A stretch of 55,206 nucleotides of DNA, from assembly GCA_000499405.2 (NCBI GenBank), contig HG738157.1, positions 1 to 55,206 on the forward strand, read 5' to 3'. This document shows, in pieces, positions 11,835 through 24,207 of the stretch (position 1 is its first letter; each line of letters opens with the position of its first letter). Both the position numbers and the translations under genes were made by a program. Origin of the DNA: Onchocerca volvulus (Eukaryota > Nematoda > Chromadorea > Rhabditida > Onchocercidae). Below the pieces are notes generated by a model. It made no database searches. It saw nothing but the letters and a program-made list of their open reading frames with translations, and was not told the origin of the DNA.

Positions 11835-12842
11835 GGAGATAGGCGTGTCTAGTTGCAGAACGAACGATCAACTGGAATATTTTCATATTAATTGCTGGAA
11901 AATGGGAACCGAAAGGTGCCAGTTTATTTGACCACAGGAAGAACTTCATTGCCTCTGTCGGAAAACTTTCTATCGTGGCACGTAGAATCTCAAACTTGGG
12001 TAATTAAACCTTTATTCATAAGAAAACTTGATAACGCAAAATCCGACGATAACAAACATTGCATCAGTAAAGTATCATTATCACAAATATAATATCAATA
12101 AAACATAGTAAAATTAATGGTGAAATTAAGACTAATACAATAAAAAGAGTAGTAAGGAAAGTTTAAATAACTGCGACGTAGAGACCAGCCACTCGTTGGC
12201 ACGGTTAAATTCGAAAATGGTAAAAAAAGGAAGGATTGGCAATGTATCCAGATGCGCTTTTGTTAACGCAAGAAGAGCCGATACAGTTAGCTTTTGTTAC
12301 CAGTTGGATTTTTGTCGGAGAATTGCTGACAGCTTGTGTGGTAGCTGGTCCTTTGTTAGCGCATTGCAGCTAGTCTTTTAAACTTATTTTAATGCAAATT
12401 AGATTGCGAAATCAAAAAAAAAAAAATGAATGATAGCTTGCAGAAATGTTACTGTTCATTTGTATTGCAAGGAAAAAATCTCTTTCCGATCTTCAGTTGT
12501 TCTGACAGCCAATTTAGCAACGCTAAAAGAAGAGCGATTGAAAAAGTATTTCCCATGTTCAAATCAATCATAGGAATCACGATTGGATGAATGAACGAGT
12601 CATTCTTACGGCCAAGAACAAAGTCGTCGATGAACTTGACAATATTATTCATTCTAACATTCAAAGTGAGACAATCACATAAAATTCCGCTGATTGTAGA
12701 ATCGGTAATTATCCAACATAATTTTTGGATTCACTCGATCTGCCAGGAATACCTCTGCATGTACTGCAGTTGAAAATCGGCATGCCAATTATCATGTTTA
12801 GAAATATCAATCAACCAAAACTCTTCAACGACATGTACTTGA
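11835..12842 (+). mobile_element. Helitron helicase fragment, split by a solo LTR
   Basis: Two plus-strand pieces read as the C-terminal part of a Helitron Rep/helicase (PIF1-like), which drives rolling-circle transposition. The left piece (about 11835-11955) reads LLENGNRKVPVYLTTGRTSL, the segment usually written GNGKVP. The right piece (about 12508-12842) reads WMNERVILTAKNKVVDEL and then LPGIPLHVLQLKIGMP-IIMFRNINQPKLF (family: WL.ERAILAP.N..VDE..N; LP.H.L.LK.G.PIMLLRN.N). The two meet exactly at the LTR ends. Stops and shifts mean it is dead. The helicase N-terminus, the Rep domain and the Helitron termini are not found. Confidence 0.75.
11956..12507 (-). repeat. Solo BEL/Pao LTR (copy B) inside the Helitron fragment
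   Basis: On the plus strand it runs from TGTCGGAAAAC to GTTCTGACA, the full LTR of the element at 24.2-30.9 kb; on the minus strand it begins TGTCAGAACAACTGAAGATC. The flanks are GCCTC on the left and GCCAA on the right, an imperfect 5-base target duplication. It carries the AGAAGAGCCG insertion shared with the 30.3-kb LTR. It interrupts the helicase frame, so it inserted after the Helitron did. Confidence 0.9.
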
Positions 12843-12861
12843 AATAAAAAAATTAATGAGG

Positions 12862-13965
12862 AAAAGGCTTACGAAGAGGTCGCAGAGGGTAAAACGGACT
12901 ATTCCGAATAATTCATGAAGGGAAAAATGCGCTTATAACTTCAACAAGATATAAGGATGACACTGAGCAAAAATGGAGCAGTTATTTAGAAGAAAGAGTA
13001 AGGTAGAGGAAAAAATAATTCCTCCTTCAAACCTTACTGTCAATCTTCCTCAATCATCCCTGCCTGCTTTCAACTGTGACTCCAGACAATGGCGGCAGTT
13101 CTGGAGCAGTTTCAATGCAGCAGTCCATTCATAAACATTTCCTGAAATCCAAAAATTGAATTATGTCTTAGAGGTAATGCTTTACAAGTTGTATTAGGCT
13201 ATGAAATAGCACCTGAAAATTACGAAGCAAACAGACGACTGCTTAGAGATGTATATGGAGACCCATCGACAATAACGACAATATTATAAAATGAACTTCA
13301 AACCATCAAAAAGAATAAAGAGGAATGGATGGCCACGATCGAAAATATAGAACGAGTGTTACGCCGATTGGAAGCCATAGGAGAGAACATTCATTTATTG
13401 GAACTACGATCGGAAGTAAGTTATCCTTATGGGTTCTGAATAAAGTATATATTCAAAAGAAAATAGAGGTACCTTGGTCAGTTTCAAAACTTAGGGACTT
13501 TCTGTCGAATATAGTTCATATAACCAGCAAGCAAGAATGTCAGCATCTTTCCACATTTACGGACACTAAACTTACAATCAACAAGTTAGTAAAAAAACCG
13601 AGATGATTCTGGAGAAACATCAGCATTATAACGATATTACGTAGCAATCCAAGACTCTCACCATCCGCGGCTCGAAACAATCAACCTTTATCACAACTCA
13701 CTATAAGTAGAAGTAGGGCGCGCAAATTCTGTCACGAGAGCATTAGGATAGCGAATGCGACATCTATCCAATTACTAATGGCAGAAGGAATCGTCTCAAG
13801 TTGCTAAAGAAATGCCTGATCTGTTTCAAAGATAGTCACGACGGCGAAAGATGCAAAATCGAAAAACAATGGTTTTATTCCAAAGCCCCCCACAATAGTG
13901 TCTTATGCGATAACAGAAATACAACTTCATCAAAAACAGTAGTAAATCTTTTATATGTAAAGAAA
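12862..13965 (+). pseudogene. BEL/Pao gag relic 1
   Basis: Gag remnant of a BEL/Pao retrotransposon, with several frame shifts. Readable parts in order: LTVNLPQSSLPAFNCDSRQW and RQFWSSFNAA (capsid start, about 13036-13125), the NYEANRRLLRDVYGDPSTIT region (about 13220-13285), VPWSVSKLRDFLSNIV (about 13470-13520), and a CCHC zinc knuckle CLICFKDSHDGERC near 13815-13856. No LTR flanks it directly. It starts abruptly 20 bases after the Helitron sequence. It is closely related to relic 2 at 31.0-35.1 kb. Confidence 0.85.
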
Positions 13966-14099
13966 AAAAGAAAAAATTAACTATGGAAAATGTATAATTG
14001 CACTCATTTGTTGTTTATCACTGCATTTTTTCATTTTCTTAAAAAAAAAGATGATAAAAAAAAATATTAATGGGTGTATCGCCATCTTCTCAACCGTAA
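13966..14099. other. AT-rich spacer
   Basis: No coding or repeat signal was seen beyond A-runs. Confidence 0.4.
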
Positions 14100-14580
14100 A
14101 ATATTTAGAGTTCTTGTTGTATTGTTCTCGAAATCTCAAACTTCGGTAATTAAATCTTTATTATAAATTCTGATGACACGACAAGACACGTGATAATTAC
14201 AATTCACTCATATCAACAAAATTATTCTAATGACAGATTCATGACCCAAAAGAAGATATAGACCATATATAATCCGATACATTCAAGTAATTCACTTCAC
14301 GGTAGCACATCCTTTGACAAGTGATCCTTTGCTCAGTACCCTCTTTTTATTTGCTGAGGGAGGTTCCTGACAGCGTTTGATTTACAATAAAGCGCAAATT
14401 TTAGCGCTTAAGAGTGCGTCTTTTCTGGCGCCTGACTTGACCACAACAAAGAAAAGGTTTTACATAGCCATTTGCCCTAAAAACAAAGAAATAAATCCAC
14501 ACACTAGACAAGAGATACACTTAAAGAGCAAGAAAATCACTTATTCTCTTTTACTCCTCGCGATTTTAGTCACACACTGA
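14100..14580 (-). repeat. Decayed LTR remnant (fourth LTR type)
   Basis: It contains the shared LTR core (plus: TCTCAAACTTCGGTAATTAAA; minus: a polyadenylation-like TTTAAT...). It also has short blocks in common with 400-680 (CGGTAGCACATCCTTT; CTGAGGGAGGTTCCTGACAGCG). The ends are not defined and no internal retroelement genes are attached. A 67-codon plus frame in it is not credible as a gene. Confidence 0.45.
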
Positions 14581-15273
14581 TTTTCTTCTTTTATCCTCGT
14601 GATTTCAGTGATAGGGAGTGCATAATGACATTCACTTATAACTTTTCATTTTGTTTTTTAATTTTAAAAAACGAAACATGTTCGCGTATTCTGTTTTAGC
14701 CCTGATCATGAGCATGAATCACATTTTACCATAAGTGCACACATATATCTTGTTTCATTTCTAATGATCGATATATTGAATTTGATATACTTGCCTTTCG
14801 AATAAAATTATTAACAAATTGACGGGATTACTGCATGTTTGAAGTCCCTTGAAAAGTGTGAAAAAGTTTGATGTGGAAAAAAATCCCAATGATTGAAATG
14901 TTTGTTTGGCAGTGAATGTTATAATGGAAATTCATTACTGAGAATGCCTTTTATTTAATGCAAAGAATTATGTGATAATAATGATACAATTTAAAAAAAG
15001 TGAAGATTGGGAAAACAAGGAGCATGGCGAAAAATTACAAGTTTGTTTATTATTGAATTATCGATGAAGGTGGGGAGACATGGGACAAGAACAAAGCAAA
15101 TTATTATATAAGATTGTATTAACTTAAGACATTGGTAGAAGAATTTTTCTCACACAGACGATCCAGCCTCTTATTTTAACTGCTTTTACAAAATCTTAAA
15201 GGAACTAAATATTTTTCTCATCATGAAATTCCACATTTACTGACTTTCTTCCAACTTTTTAGATTCGCACTTA
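14581..15273. other. 3' flank of the prolyl hydroxylase gene
   Basis: There are no exons. It lies downstream of the minus-strand gene ending at 15274 and should hold its 3' untranslated region and polyadenylation site. I cannot choose between several AT-rich candidates. Confidence 0.4.
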
Positions 15274-18200
15274 CTAGTGTTTTCTGTTCATTTTCTTAGG
15301 TTTCTTAGCTTCTGATTTAATATTTAAATGATGTTTCGGATCGGGAGCCCCTAAATCACCTACATATCGTTCCTGATCGAACTGATTCAAACCACATGGT
15401 CGACACCATTCCTGTCCTCGTTCATGGAACCATTTGTTTGCTACCCATTTAATTCCAGTTAATACTGGACATGCAGCATGTCGAGAACGCATATCCACTT
15501 TACCGCTACGCATCAAATTATACCAGAACAATGCTGCATTCTGCAGAAATGCAAATAATGTAGTGATTAAGCATGCAGACATATCTAATACTGCCATTTC
15601 TAGATTAGAGTAAATTTATGGAACTTTGGACGAAATTTTAAAATTTCCAGACAGGATATATGTTTCGACTGATTATGTCCTTTTCGCATAAACTTCCCTT
15701 ACATATTCAACTTAGCATATAAAGTAAACAATTTATGGAAGTATTGAAGCTGCATTTGAAATTAAGCATTCTATTTTTCTACAGAAACCGTCGAAAGAAT
15801 TTTGTGCGATGATGGCATTTGCTTGATTGATTTGCGCATCTAATATTTAGCAGCTCACCTTGACGCATGGCATTGATATTTTCGAACTGGACATGAATAC
15901 CGTCCGGCCTCCGATTTCTGGTTCCGCCATCTGCAATCAAATGAAAACATTTATTTGTCAAACCTTTTCAATTAAAAAGATTGAATTATTACCTTAAAAT
16001 TATTCAGGAACAAATTAAATGAAAATAAAAGAATACGTAGATCAAAATTGTAGCTATTCGATTCCCGGTTCCTAATTTTTCGAAGTAATGACCTCCTTCC
16101 TGGAAATGAGCTATCCTCTTATCAACGCATCAACTGCTCAAGAAAATCTCAAATGACGAATCATTAACAATGTGCATTAACTTTCTCAAGTGCTGTTTTG
16201 ATCTTGTATGCAACGGCATTTAAAAAATATTTATTTCTGTAAAGTCGTATCATTTCTATAGACCAGATTTTTCAAATTTCTCATTCGAAGCATAGTTTGA
16301 AAAGAAACTTTAAAAACTTGTATCAATGCATAACAACACATTGATCATAAAAATTAGAATAGAGTATAGAAAACACTTATTAATTCGCAGTCTAAATGAG
16401 GTTCGTACTGTCCACCAATTCCATAGTTATGGACCTGAAACATCTAAGATATTTGAAGTAAAGTTTTTGAAATGTACGGTCTTGCTGACCATGACCCTCA
16501 CGAAGTGAAAATATTCTTATGGTACTATCGGTCATTTTCTAAGAATGTCTGTTTGATACAACAGAAAATAACAATAATTGCAATTTTCATGATTTTGAAC
16601 TTTTCTGATCTCCAATTGAAGTTTAAGAATCTGGAAAAATGACCCCAAGATCCTCCGCCGTTTCTATTTCGAGATTTGTTGCCAATTCAAGACGTCTGTC
16701 GATGCGTTTAACTATCTCATGTTCCGTCGGTCTCAAACAGGCACTGAGAATGAAATCGTTATCCAGTTGAAATTTAATAATCAGATATAAGATTGAATTG
16801 ATTTTCTCTCCAGCTTATCATAAAGATAAAATATTTTTATTTGAAATAGTGACCGGTTTCGTTTGTCTGTCCAATTCATTAAAACTGAAGGAAAAGTGAT
16901 AAAAAATAGTTTTTTTCCTTTGATAATCTTATTTTTTTATAATTTAATACAAATATTGTTCATAATGAAACTTTAATAAATGGAATAACTGAAAATTTAC
17001 CTCCTGGCAATACGAAAGGAGGCCGACTCAGATTTTCCAGTCAAAAAATTGAAAGTTTTACACCGTTCCAGCTGAAATTACTACGATATCGATTCTGCAA
17101 GTCTTCTAAAGTAAATACAGCAACCACTCTCCTACTCCTTGAAAGTGAGATGTAGTACATATAAAACAATGAGCATAAACATGCCTTAGGTTTTGCAAGC
17201 AATTGAATAATTCGTGCCTCCTCATCCGACATAATGTCATAGAATAATACAGCCAACGAATTTTGGCGAACAATTTCCACTTTGAATGGTGCCAGACGCA
17301 AATACGGACGATCCATTTTATAGTAGCAATATAACTGCGACTGTGCCTTTCTGTCCTGCAAGAAATCCGCAAAATTCAAAATTAAGAAATATCGGAATTT
17401 CGAGCTGGCAACAAAGTAAATTAAATTCAAATACAAAAGAGTAAAGCTAAATATTTAACAACTGCGGTATAATGGTTCATTGCAGAGCTCAGTCAGTGCT
17501 ACTTGAAAGAATCAAAATTGATTTTGAATATCTCTGCTATTCTTTATATGGAAAAATTGATCACATTACGGTGAAGCGCTTACAATGGGTACTTCTTGTC
17601 GACATAATGCTTCGTATATCAACATTAAACCTTTATCCAAGCCATTCACATGTCTTAGATTAGTTATTGGTGGAATGTCTCGTCGCATATCGATACGTTG
17701 GACTCCACTATTTTCCAGCAAATCTTCATATCCCCTTCTATTGCTTTTGGCTCGTGGATGATTCGGATCTGTAGTACGAGTAGAATGAAACACTTGTTGC
17801 GCAGTAATTTAAGAAGAATTAACAAGCTCATAACTTTATTTGCATATGGAACTAATTTCGCTGCTGATGCATAAAATCTCTGTTGCTGCTAAGATCAGTA
17901 ATTATTTCTATTAAAAAAAGAACTTAATGATAAATGACTTACTCATGCGATACAATTCATCCGTGAGCAGCAAAGCTCGTTTCAGATTACTTTTTTTATA
18001 CAGTGAGATAGCTAAATATTCGATTATATCTTCTAAGTTCACTGTTGGGACGGTTTCCTTCTCGGCACGCTCTCGCGCTTCCTGCATCCACATAATGGTG
18101 TGGTAATAATCATATTCCTGGTATGCTGCACGACCAATTTCAAAACAATCTCCAGCTGCAACATTCGAAATTTCGGAATAGAAGAAAATAAAGAGTTCCT

Positions 18201-21148
18201 TATCTAATATTTCTGCAAATTATCTCATAGAGGTCAAAACTAACCGGTCAAAGCAACTGAACGCATTTGAGAATTTATGATTTTCCCATCAGCAATATCC
18301 CTGGTATCCATTTGATAGGTATCTTGCAAACGTAACAAACCAATTGCTGCGCCTGATAGATCCTCCTAAACAATGCCCCATAATTATATGACGACATGAT
18401 CATCTTCACTTACTAAGCACATCAAATAATATTAAAAAAGAATTTAGCTGATCATTTTCACTGGAGGCTAGATTCAAATTAACGCTCGCAATAGCTTAAC
18501 AGCTTGAAACGGAATCACACCATTTTATTTGATGTGAAAATAACATAAAACTTTCAGTGATTTACTGACTACTTAAGTTTTTATAAAAATGTGGATACTT
18601 AGTATTCTCAACTGACATCAATTTTGAATTCCTCAATTTATTATTGAAGGTAGGTCAAAAAGAACAACTTATCAATGCCATAAATAATAAAAAGAATCAA
18701 GAAGGGTGAACACCTTTTCACAAACTATTCCAATACATACAGAAAAGGAGCAAAAAATCGTCGTCAATAAATGAAATAAAAAATTAAGTAAAAAAAAGAA
18801 TTTAGAAATGCTGACAAGCGTAAAATCAAGCTATTGCTAGAAAACGGTGCCGATATTACTACTCAAGACAAAAAATTTGCATTGTATCGTTTCATTCAAA
18901 GAAAGACAAAAAATTTCATACTTGATGCTGATTTTTGGTAAAGATGAATTTATTTATGCTATAAATAGTATTAGAACTTAAATGCTTTCCCTTGGTTACT
19001 CGACACCTCTAAGGTTATCAAACAGTACAGATAAAAGAAAAAACTTAAAAGAAACAGAGTTTCAGTTATGGTGGCTAACAATCTCATTGTGAATGAAATC
19101 TCCAATTGGCTGATTTAGTCTATCTTTGTGTATTATTCTCATTTCCAAAAGACTCGTGCCTTGAATCCTGAAAAATAACTTGCTACTACTCTGTTAATTT
19201 AGTATTAAACAAAACTCCAACTCCATATAATGCGTCATAAACAATTAACAATGCGTACTTCAATGATTTGAGCAGCGGATATCTCTCACTAAGAGAAATT
19301 ATGGACTTGGATGCGATTTATAATTCCGTTTTAATACAATGCCTAAAGAAATATCGAAGAAAGTATGGTAGATATTGAGGGTTTTGAAGATGCTCAAAGT
19401 GATAAACACCGCGAAAATGATAAAACAGGTAACAAAAAAGACGATGATGAGCAAGAAAGCGAAACTGTCGCGAATTTTGATATTGCGAAACTCCAACCAA
19501 ATTTCAAATGAATAAATAACTAAATACACTTCTCATTCAAATTAAAACTAACAAGTAGTACATTGTTCTGTAATAGTGAATCATTCCTTTAGATTTACTT
19601 TCCATTTTTCTTTTGCTTTTACCGATGATCACATCTGTGCATTTCATTTATCCATATTCACATATATGCATTCCATTTATCTATGTTCACATCTGTGCAT
19701 TTCTATCACACCGTAATCCTCTTTGATATCAACCGCTAACCAGTACTAAGTTTGCATTTTTGTTAATATTTACTTCTTAATTTTCCCATTTGGAAACCAG
19801 GTGTAATACTTGAAAAATCATGGGAATCCACTCCCACTTGTTAATATTTATAAGCCTTATTGTATTTAACCAGGATCTTTTTACAAATAAACTTCCAATA
19901 AACGGTCGTTCTTACACTCTAGTCAATTTAACTACAATTCTCTTCAATTCAACTCACCTTAACTGTTGCGCAGTTCGACTCAACTTATTTTAACTATCAC
20001 TCAAATTCAATTTAATTCTGTCCAACTCAACACACCTCAATCAACTCACCGCTAGCAACGCGAAGGGCAAAATCAACCTTGGTCGAAATACTGGTTGTAT
20101 ATGGTTATCAATAGACATTACCTTCGACAAATCAACAAAATTCACGACAGAAATTTAACAGCAAAAATTTGCATACCGTCAGTCCAAAACTTTTATTTTA
20201 CAATGCCCAATGGCGTGAATTGAATACATTTTTTGTCCTTCATTTCGTGATATTCATGTCCAAAGGAGAAAATACGCATTATCGGCTACGAGTAGATCAT
20301 AATAAAATTCAAAATATATCTTTGACAGATAGTTAATCTAAAATATTAGTCCTTCTGGAAAGGAAAGGATTGAAAAGCGAAGATGAAAGGAACCTCTGTA
20401 GGAAAATTGATACGCTTAATAGCCCGTTGATGACTCACGTTACGGATGACATTATCGACAGAGTTAGATTGCATAATTTTTACTGCTTTGCTCCAATCTG
20501 TTATCATTTCTTTAATCAATGGGAAAGCATTGATTGGACATCTTATCGCTCCTTCACCATCTCGGATAGCTTTATCATTATGCTCTTCCAGTTCTTGAGC
20601 AAACCTAAAATTATATCAATAGTTTGTGGAAAGATACTATCGAGTACTGACATTGTTACAGGATTCCCTAAAAAAGTCTTCAATCATTTTCAAAAATATA
20701 TTTCAAAAATTCATCGGTAAGATTCTTTAATATTCACTTCGAGTAGCAATCATTTAGGATAATAATTCTCAGTTCCTTTCTCGAAATTCTCATTAGTGGC
20801 TCTTCTTTGTTACGATTGATGTTTATGCCACAATATTCTGTCAGTGAGATAGGAAGATGTAATCACGACGTTATGACTTTTTGTGTTAGTTAAGTTAAGG
20901 TGAAGAATAAAACGAAGAATAAAAGAATTAAACTCAGCTCAAAACAAAATAAAAACCGCTTACTTCTTAAGATAATTAAGTCTTTCTAACTCTTTTTCCA
21001 CGTAATCATTGATCATTACTGGAATATCTCTCTCAGCTCCAATTATTGCTTTTAGCGAGAAAAGAGATGAATAAACTTCTGCAGAAACTGCAACGATCAA
21101 TAGAAATATATTAAGTACTCTCCATAATAACATTTTCTTATAATGCAT
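15274..21148 (-). CDS. phy-1: Prolyl 4-hydroxylase alpha subunit, 12 exons, intact
   Basis: The enzyme hydroxylates proline in collagen chains in the ER lumen, using Fe(II) and 2-oxoglutarate; in nematodes it is needed for cuticle collagen. Exons by splice signals and similarity: 20964-21148, 20394-20604, 18245-18365, 17943-18155, 17584-17768, 17185-17355, 17001-17071, 16644-16743, 16377-16434, 16037-16095, 15859-15930, 15274-15540. All phases agree and give 570 residues. The order is signal peptide (MHYKKMLLWRVLNIFLLIVA), N-terminal domain with VEKELERLNYLKK, TPR-like peptide-binding domain (about 130-245), and catalytic domain. Iron ligands H432 and D434 (YEPHLD), H503 (RHAACPV) and the 2-oxoglutarate lysine K513 (GIKW) are present; the D-to-H spacing of 69 and the H-to-K spacing of 10 equal the human enzyme. 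Exon 6 seems to use a GC donor (AAG|GCATGT). The exon 2 donor (GTTCCT) and the exon 9-10 junction are the least certain. Paralogue assignment (phy-1 or phy-2) is a guess. Confidence 0.92.
18640..20345 (+). pseudogene. Bacterial-type ankyrin gene fragment in intron 2 of the hydroxylase gene
   Basis: The plus strand, antisense to the host gene, shows ankyrin signatures: EQLINAINNKKNQEG, stop, TPFHKLFQYIQ at about 18650-18750, then EFRNADKRKIKLLLENGADI at about 18798-18860 and TTQDKKFALYRF. After 500 broken bases an acidic coding-like stretch (DIEGFEDAQSDKHRENDKTG..., about 19363-19465) ends at a solo LTR. Beyond the LTR a further frame (KLLFYNAQWRELNTFFVL... RLRVDHNKIQNISLTDS, about 20190-20335) ends in a stop. 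I infer a second insertion of Wolbachia ankyrin DNA. That the three stretches belong to one gene is less certain than the ankyrin call itself. Confidence 0.55.
19466..20149 (+). repeat. Solo LTR, second family, in intron 2
   Basis: It begins TGTCGCGAATTTTGATATTG and ends AAAATTCACGACA. It is similar along its length to 33846-34466 (reverse complement) and to the split copy at 23744-30971: the same GCACAT/CATTTATCCAT block and the same CTCAACT-rich tail. Plus-strand AATAAAC signals near 19887 and 19896 suggest plus orientation. Flanks are GAAAC and GAAAT, a 4-of-5 target duplication. It is antisense to the host gene and lies about 240 bases from exon 2. Confidence 0.85.
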
Positions 21149-21173
21149 TCACATCAGTATTCATTTCTGCTCT

Positions 21174-21181
21174 TCTGCAAA
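21174..21181 (-). promoter_or_regulatory. Candidate splice acceptor in the 5' leader of the hydroxylase gene
   Basis: On the minus strand TTTGCAG lies 26 bases upstream of the ATG at 21148. It could accept a nematode spliced leader or a 5' untranslated exon. The leader between them contains an upstream ATG that opens a short frame ending in TAA just past the main start (ATGAATACTGATGTG...). This is a sequence call only. Confidence 0.5.
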
Positions 21182-23743
21182 CAAGGTAACTTCAAAGAAG
21201 TATGATGCGAAGGCACTCAAATAGAATTTTGAACCAAACTCGTCAATTTTTTCTTTCTGCAACGGCAATTTTTTCGATGGAAGGCGGTCGACTCTTTATC
21301 TTTTTTCCGGCAATAATCGCAAAACCCGAAGATTCACATCTGACGAGATAATAAATTCTCACTAGCAAATAATTATTGCTGCTGAATGTACAAAACTGTA
21401 ACTTGTCAAGAAGACATCAAATGTAGCCATGAAGGATAATTATGTAAAAAATCTGGTTTTATGTATCATATTTCCATGAAGCTTCCACATTCAGTTATGA
21501 CAGTTTAACAGAAAATTTCATACTCTTCTTCCTTTCACCTTCTCGTACGTATATCTGTGAACATATCACACACTTTAATTAATTTTTCACATGCCTTTTT
21601 ACATGTCTCCTCATCCTTGCATTAAAAAATTTGATACTATTTTAGTTAGTTTTATGTTTTTTTCCAGTCATACTTACTGTTAAACCGGATACTATTTTTA
21701 CTTCGGGACTAAAAAAAAAAAAAATATAGCTAAATAATCGAATACATACCAGTTTGGGTTTCAAAGGAGAAAAAAACAGTCTCTGAAGTCAGATAAATCA
21801 TTTACATCATTTACTTTGAAAGAGGACAAAACTTCGAAATTTCATAATACAATAACGAATATTAAGGCTTTACTTCTACCACGGGAACTTCTGAAAAACG
21901 CAGATCGCTGCATTTTACAGGCCGCTTTAGACATGATTTAGATAAGTAAAATATCTCTTACCCACTTAATATTTAAAACTATCCACTCAATTGACACTGC
22001 ACACTACAATGAATTTGCTTTGATTGAATCTTTAAGATTTTATTTTCAAAATTTAAAATCAGCAAACTTGCGATAATGTCCGTCATCCTGTTGAATTGCA
22101 ATAAAAATAGTGCCATTTCTCATCTTTAGAAGATTAAAAGAGAAATATGCATAATTTTTGAGAAACTCATTCATTCTCGCGTTAGAACGATGATTAAATA
22201 GCGTAGAAAGATCTATTTGTCTCGAAGGAGAGGAAGAGTTATTGTTAATGAATGAACACTGATGCAACATCTTAAAGTACCTCTTGCTCATTGACGATAT
22301 AAGAAATATTATGTACCTTAAAGTAAATATTAATTGATAGAACAGAATTCGAAAACTTCACATTGAAAAATTACGATATTTTTGGAAATATAACGAACCG
22401 TATTAGACCAGAATTATTATATTATTCACCGGAAATGTAATGAAAGATATTAAGACTTTAATTGAAATTTAATAACACGAATTCGAAGAAAAATCATCTA
22501 TGCATTGAAAATTGAAATATCTGATATGAATCCTTTCAGAAGCCATAAAATGAAGTATAAATCAGAAATAATAGTGTCGAATACAGCAAAATGCAACATC
22601 AAACGATTATCGATGCTATCTATAAAATGAAAACTTTTTATGGGATGACCTAAAAATGAATAAAAGAACGATTGGGTCGAATGATAAAAGATCAACAATT
22701 GATGAGAATCCGGGAAGTTCGATGAAAAATTAGGTTTCGAGACTTCAAGAAATAGAAGTGATTTGAGAATCCGACTTCTTTCAGAGATTTTTAAAACTCC
22801 TTGAATTGTTCAACATTAGTCTACTTATCAAAATTCTGATTCAAAATTCGTTGGATAAAATTTATAGCCGCGGAACCAAATATTTTTCGTCATATTGACA
22901 TGTTGATGTAGATCTGCAGTATATTTTGACAGGAAAAAATTGAAATTGCTGCCAATGTGCGGAAAAATAAAATGCGTTAGCGCCGCTACAAATTTTTTCT
23001 AACAAAAGATTCAGCAATCGAGTCTGAGAAACGATTCAGCAAAATGGTCTGTCATTTCTTCAATAATTTTTTTCTCAAATGTTATAAAACATATGATAAT
23101 CTATTAAAAGTAGCAGTATTATAGTATGCGGTATTTTCGAGTTAAATTGAATTAATTCATCACACATTATTTGAAGATTCGCGTCATAATACTGCTGAAC
23201 TGTACAACAAAATGACACTTGAATAGATGAGGAGGGAATTTCCAAATTTCAGTCGGTTGTTATTCTTTAATACGATATTTTAGTTTGTTTATTTTCCTAT
23301 TTCTCATATTTCCGTAATAAATAGCCAAAAAATTTTTATTCATAATCCTTCAATCACATCTAATTCTTAAAAATATTGTTTTAGAAGTGTTGAGATGTCA
23401 AATGATAATTCATTAAAAAATTTGATAAACTGTTACCGAAATATGGCAAAAAGTCAGATCTAATTTTAATTACTTGTTCGTTCAAAACAAAAGTACCTAT
23501 AAAAAAAGGAGAATCGAGAAACAAAGTGAAATTTAATTTATAAATTTATAATTGGCGAAATAACTAGACAATTCAGTAATAGGGATCCTTTTGTGAATTA
23601 CCAAAAACATTATATAAAGTTCTGTTCGACTTCTTAGCTTTATCTCAAATAACATTTTCTTCGTATTGATAAGATCAATTTTGACTATCCCAAATTGAAT
23701 GGAACTTCTAAATACCTCACCATTCAACAGTGCTGATAGAAGA
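21182..23743. other. 5' flank of the hydroxylase gene, no gene recognised
   Basis: AT-rich. It should contain the promoter of the minus-strand gene. Several 60-100-codon frames exist (for example 22046-22291 and 23533-23832, minus), but they lack known motifs, splice support or a codon pattern like that of the hydroxylase exons. Confidence 0.4.
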
Positions 23744-24207
23744 TGTAGCGAATTCGGTATCACGAAACTCCAGCCGGATACCAAACAAATAAAAAACCAA
23801 ATAAGTTCCTCATTGTTAATTATTGTAAACAATATTTTGAGTCATTTAACTGATCTTACATTCCTTTCCCATGTTTTTTCTGCTTTTATCTATGCTCGTA
23901 TCTTTATATTCTTGTTATACAGGAAACGTCTTTACTATCAGTTGGTCTCAATTCATCTAAATTCACATTTTTGTCCAATTTCATATCCTAATCATCTCAT
24001 CAAATCTTGTCGCGATGCTTGTGTTGTACTTGGGTATTAACAGTTTCCGGTGATTAATGTAAACCACTTTTATCTCTAACATATATAAATTCGGTTGTAT
24101 TAAGAGGTGTATGCGCCACTCAATCAACTACGTTTCTACACAGACTCTACACAACTTAGCCCAACTCGACGGACGCGACTCAACTAACAAGACTCGACAT
24201 AACTCTG

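Noticed and set aside
20370..20720. 116-codon plus-strand frame
   Set aside because: It is antisense to exon 2 of the hydroxylase gene, whose minus-strand reading matches the family.
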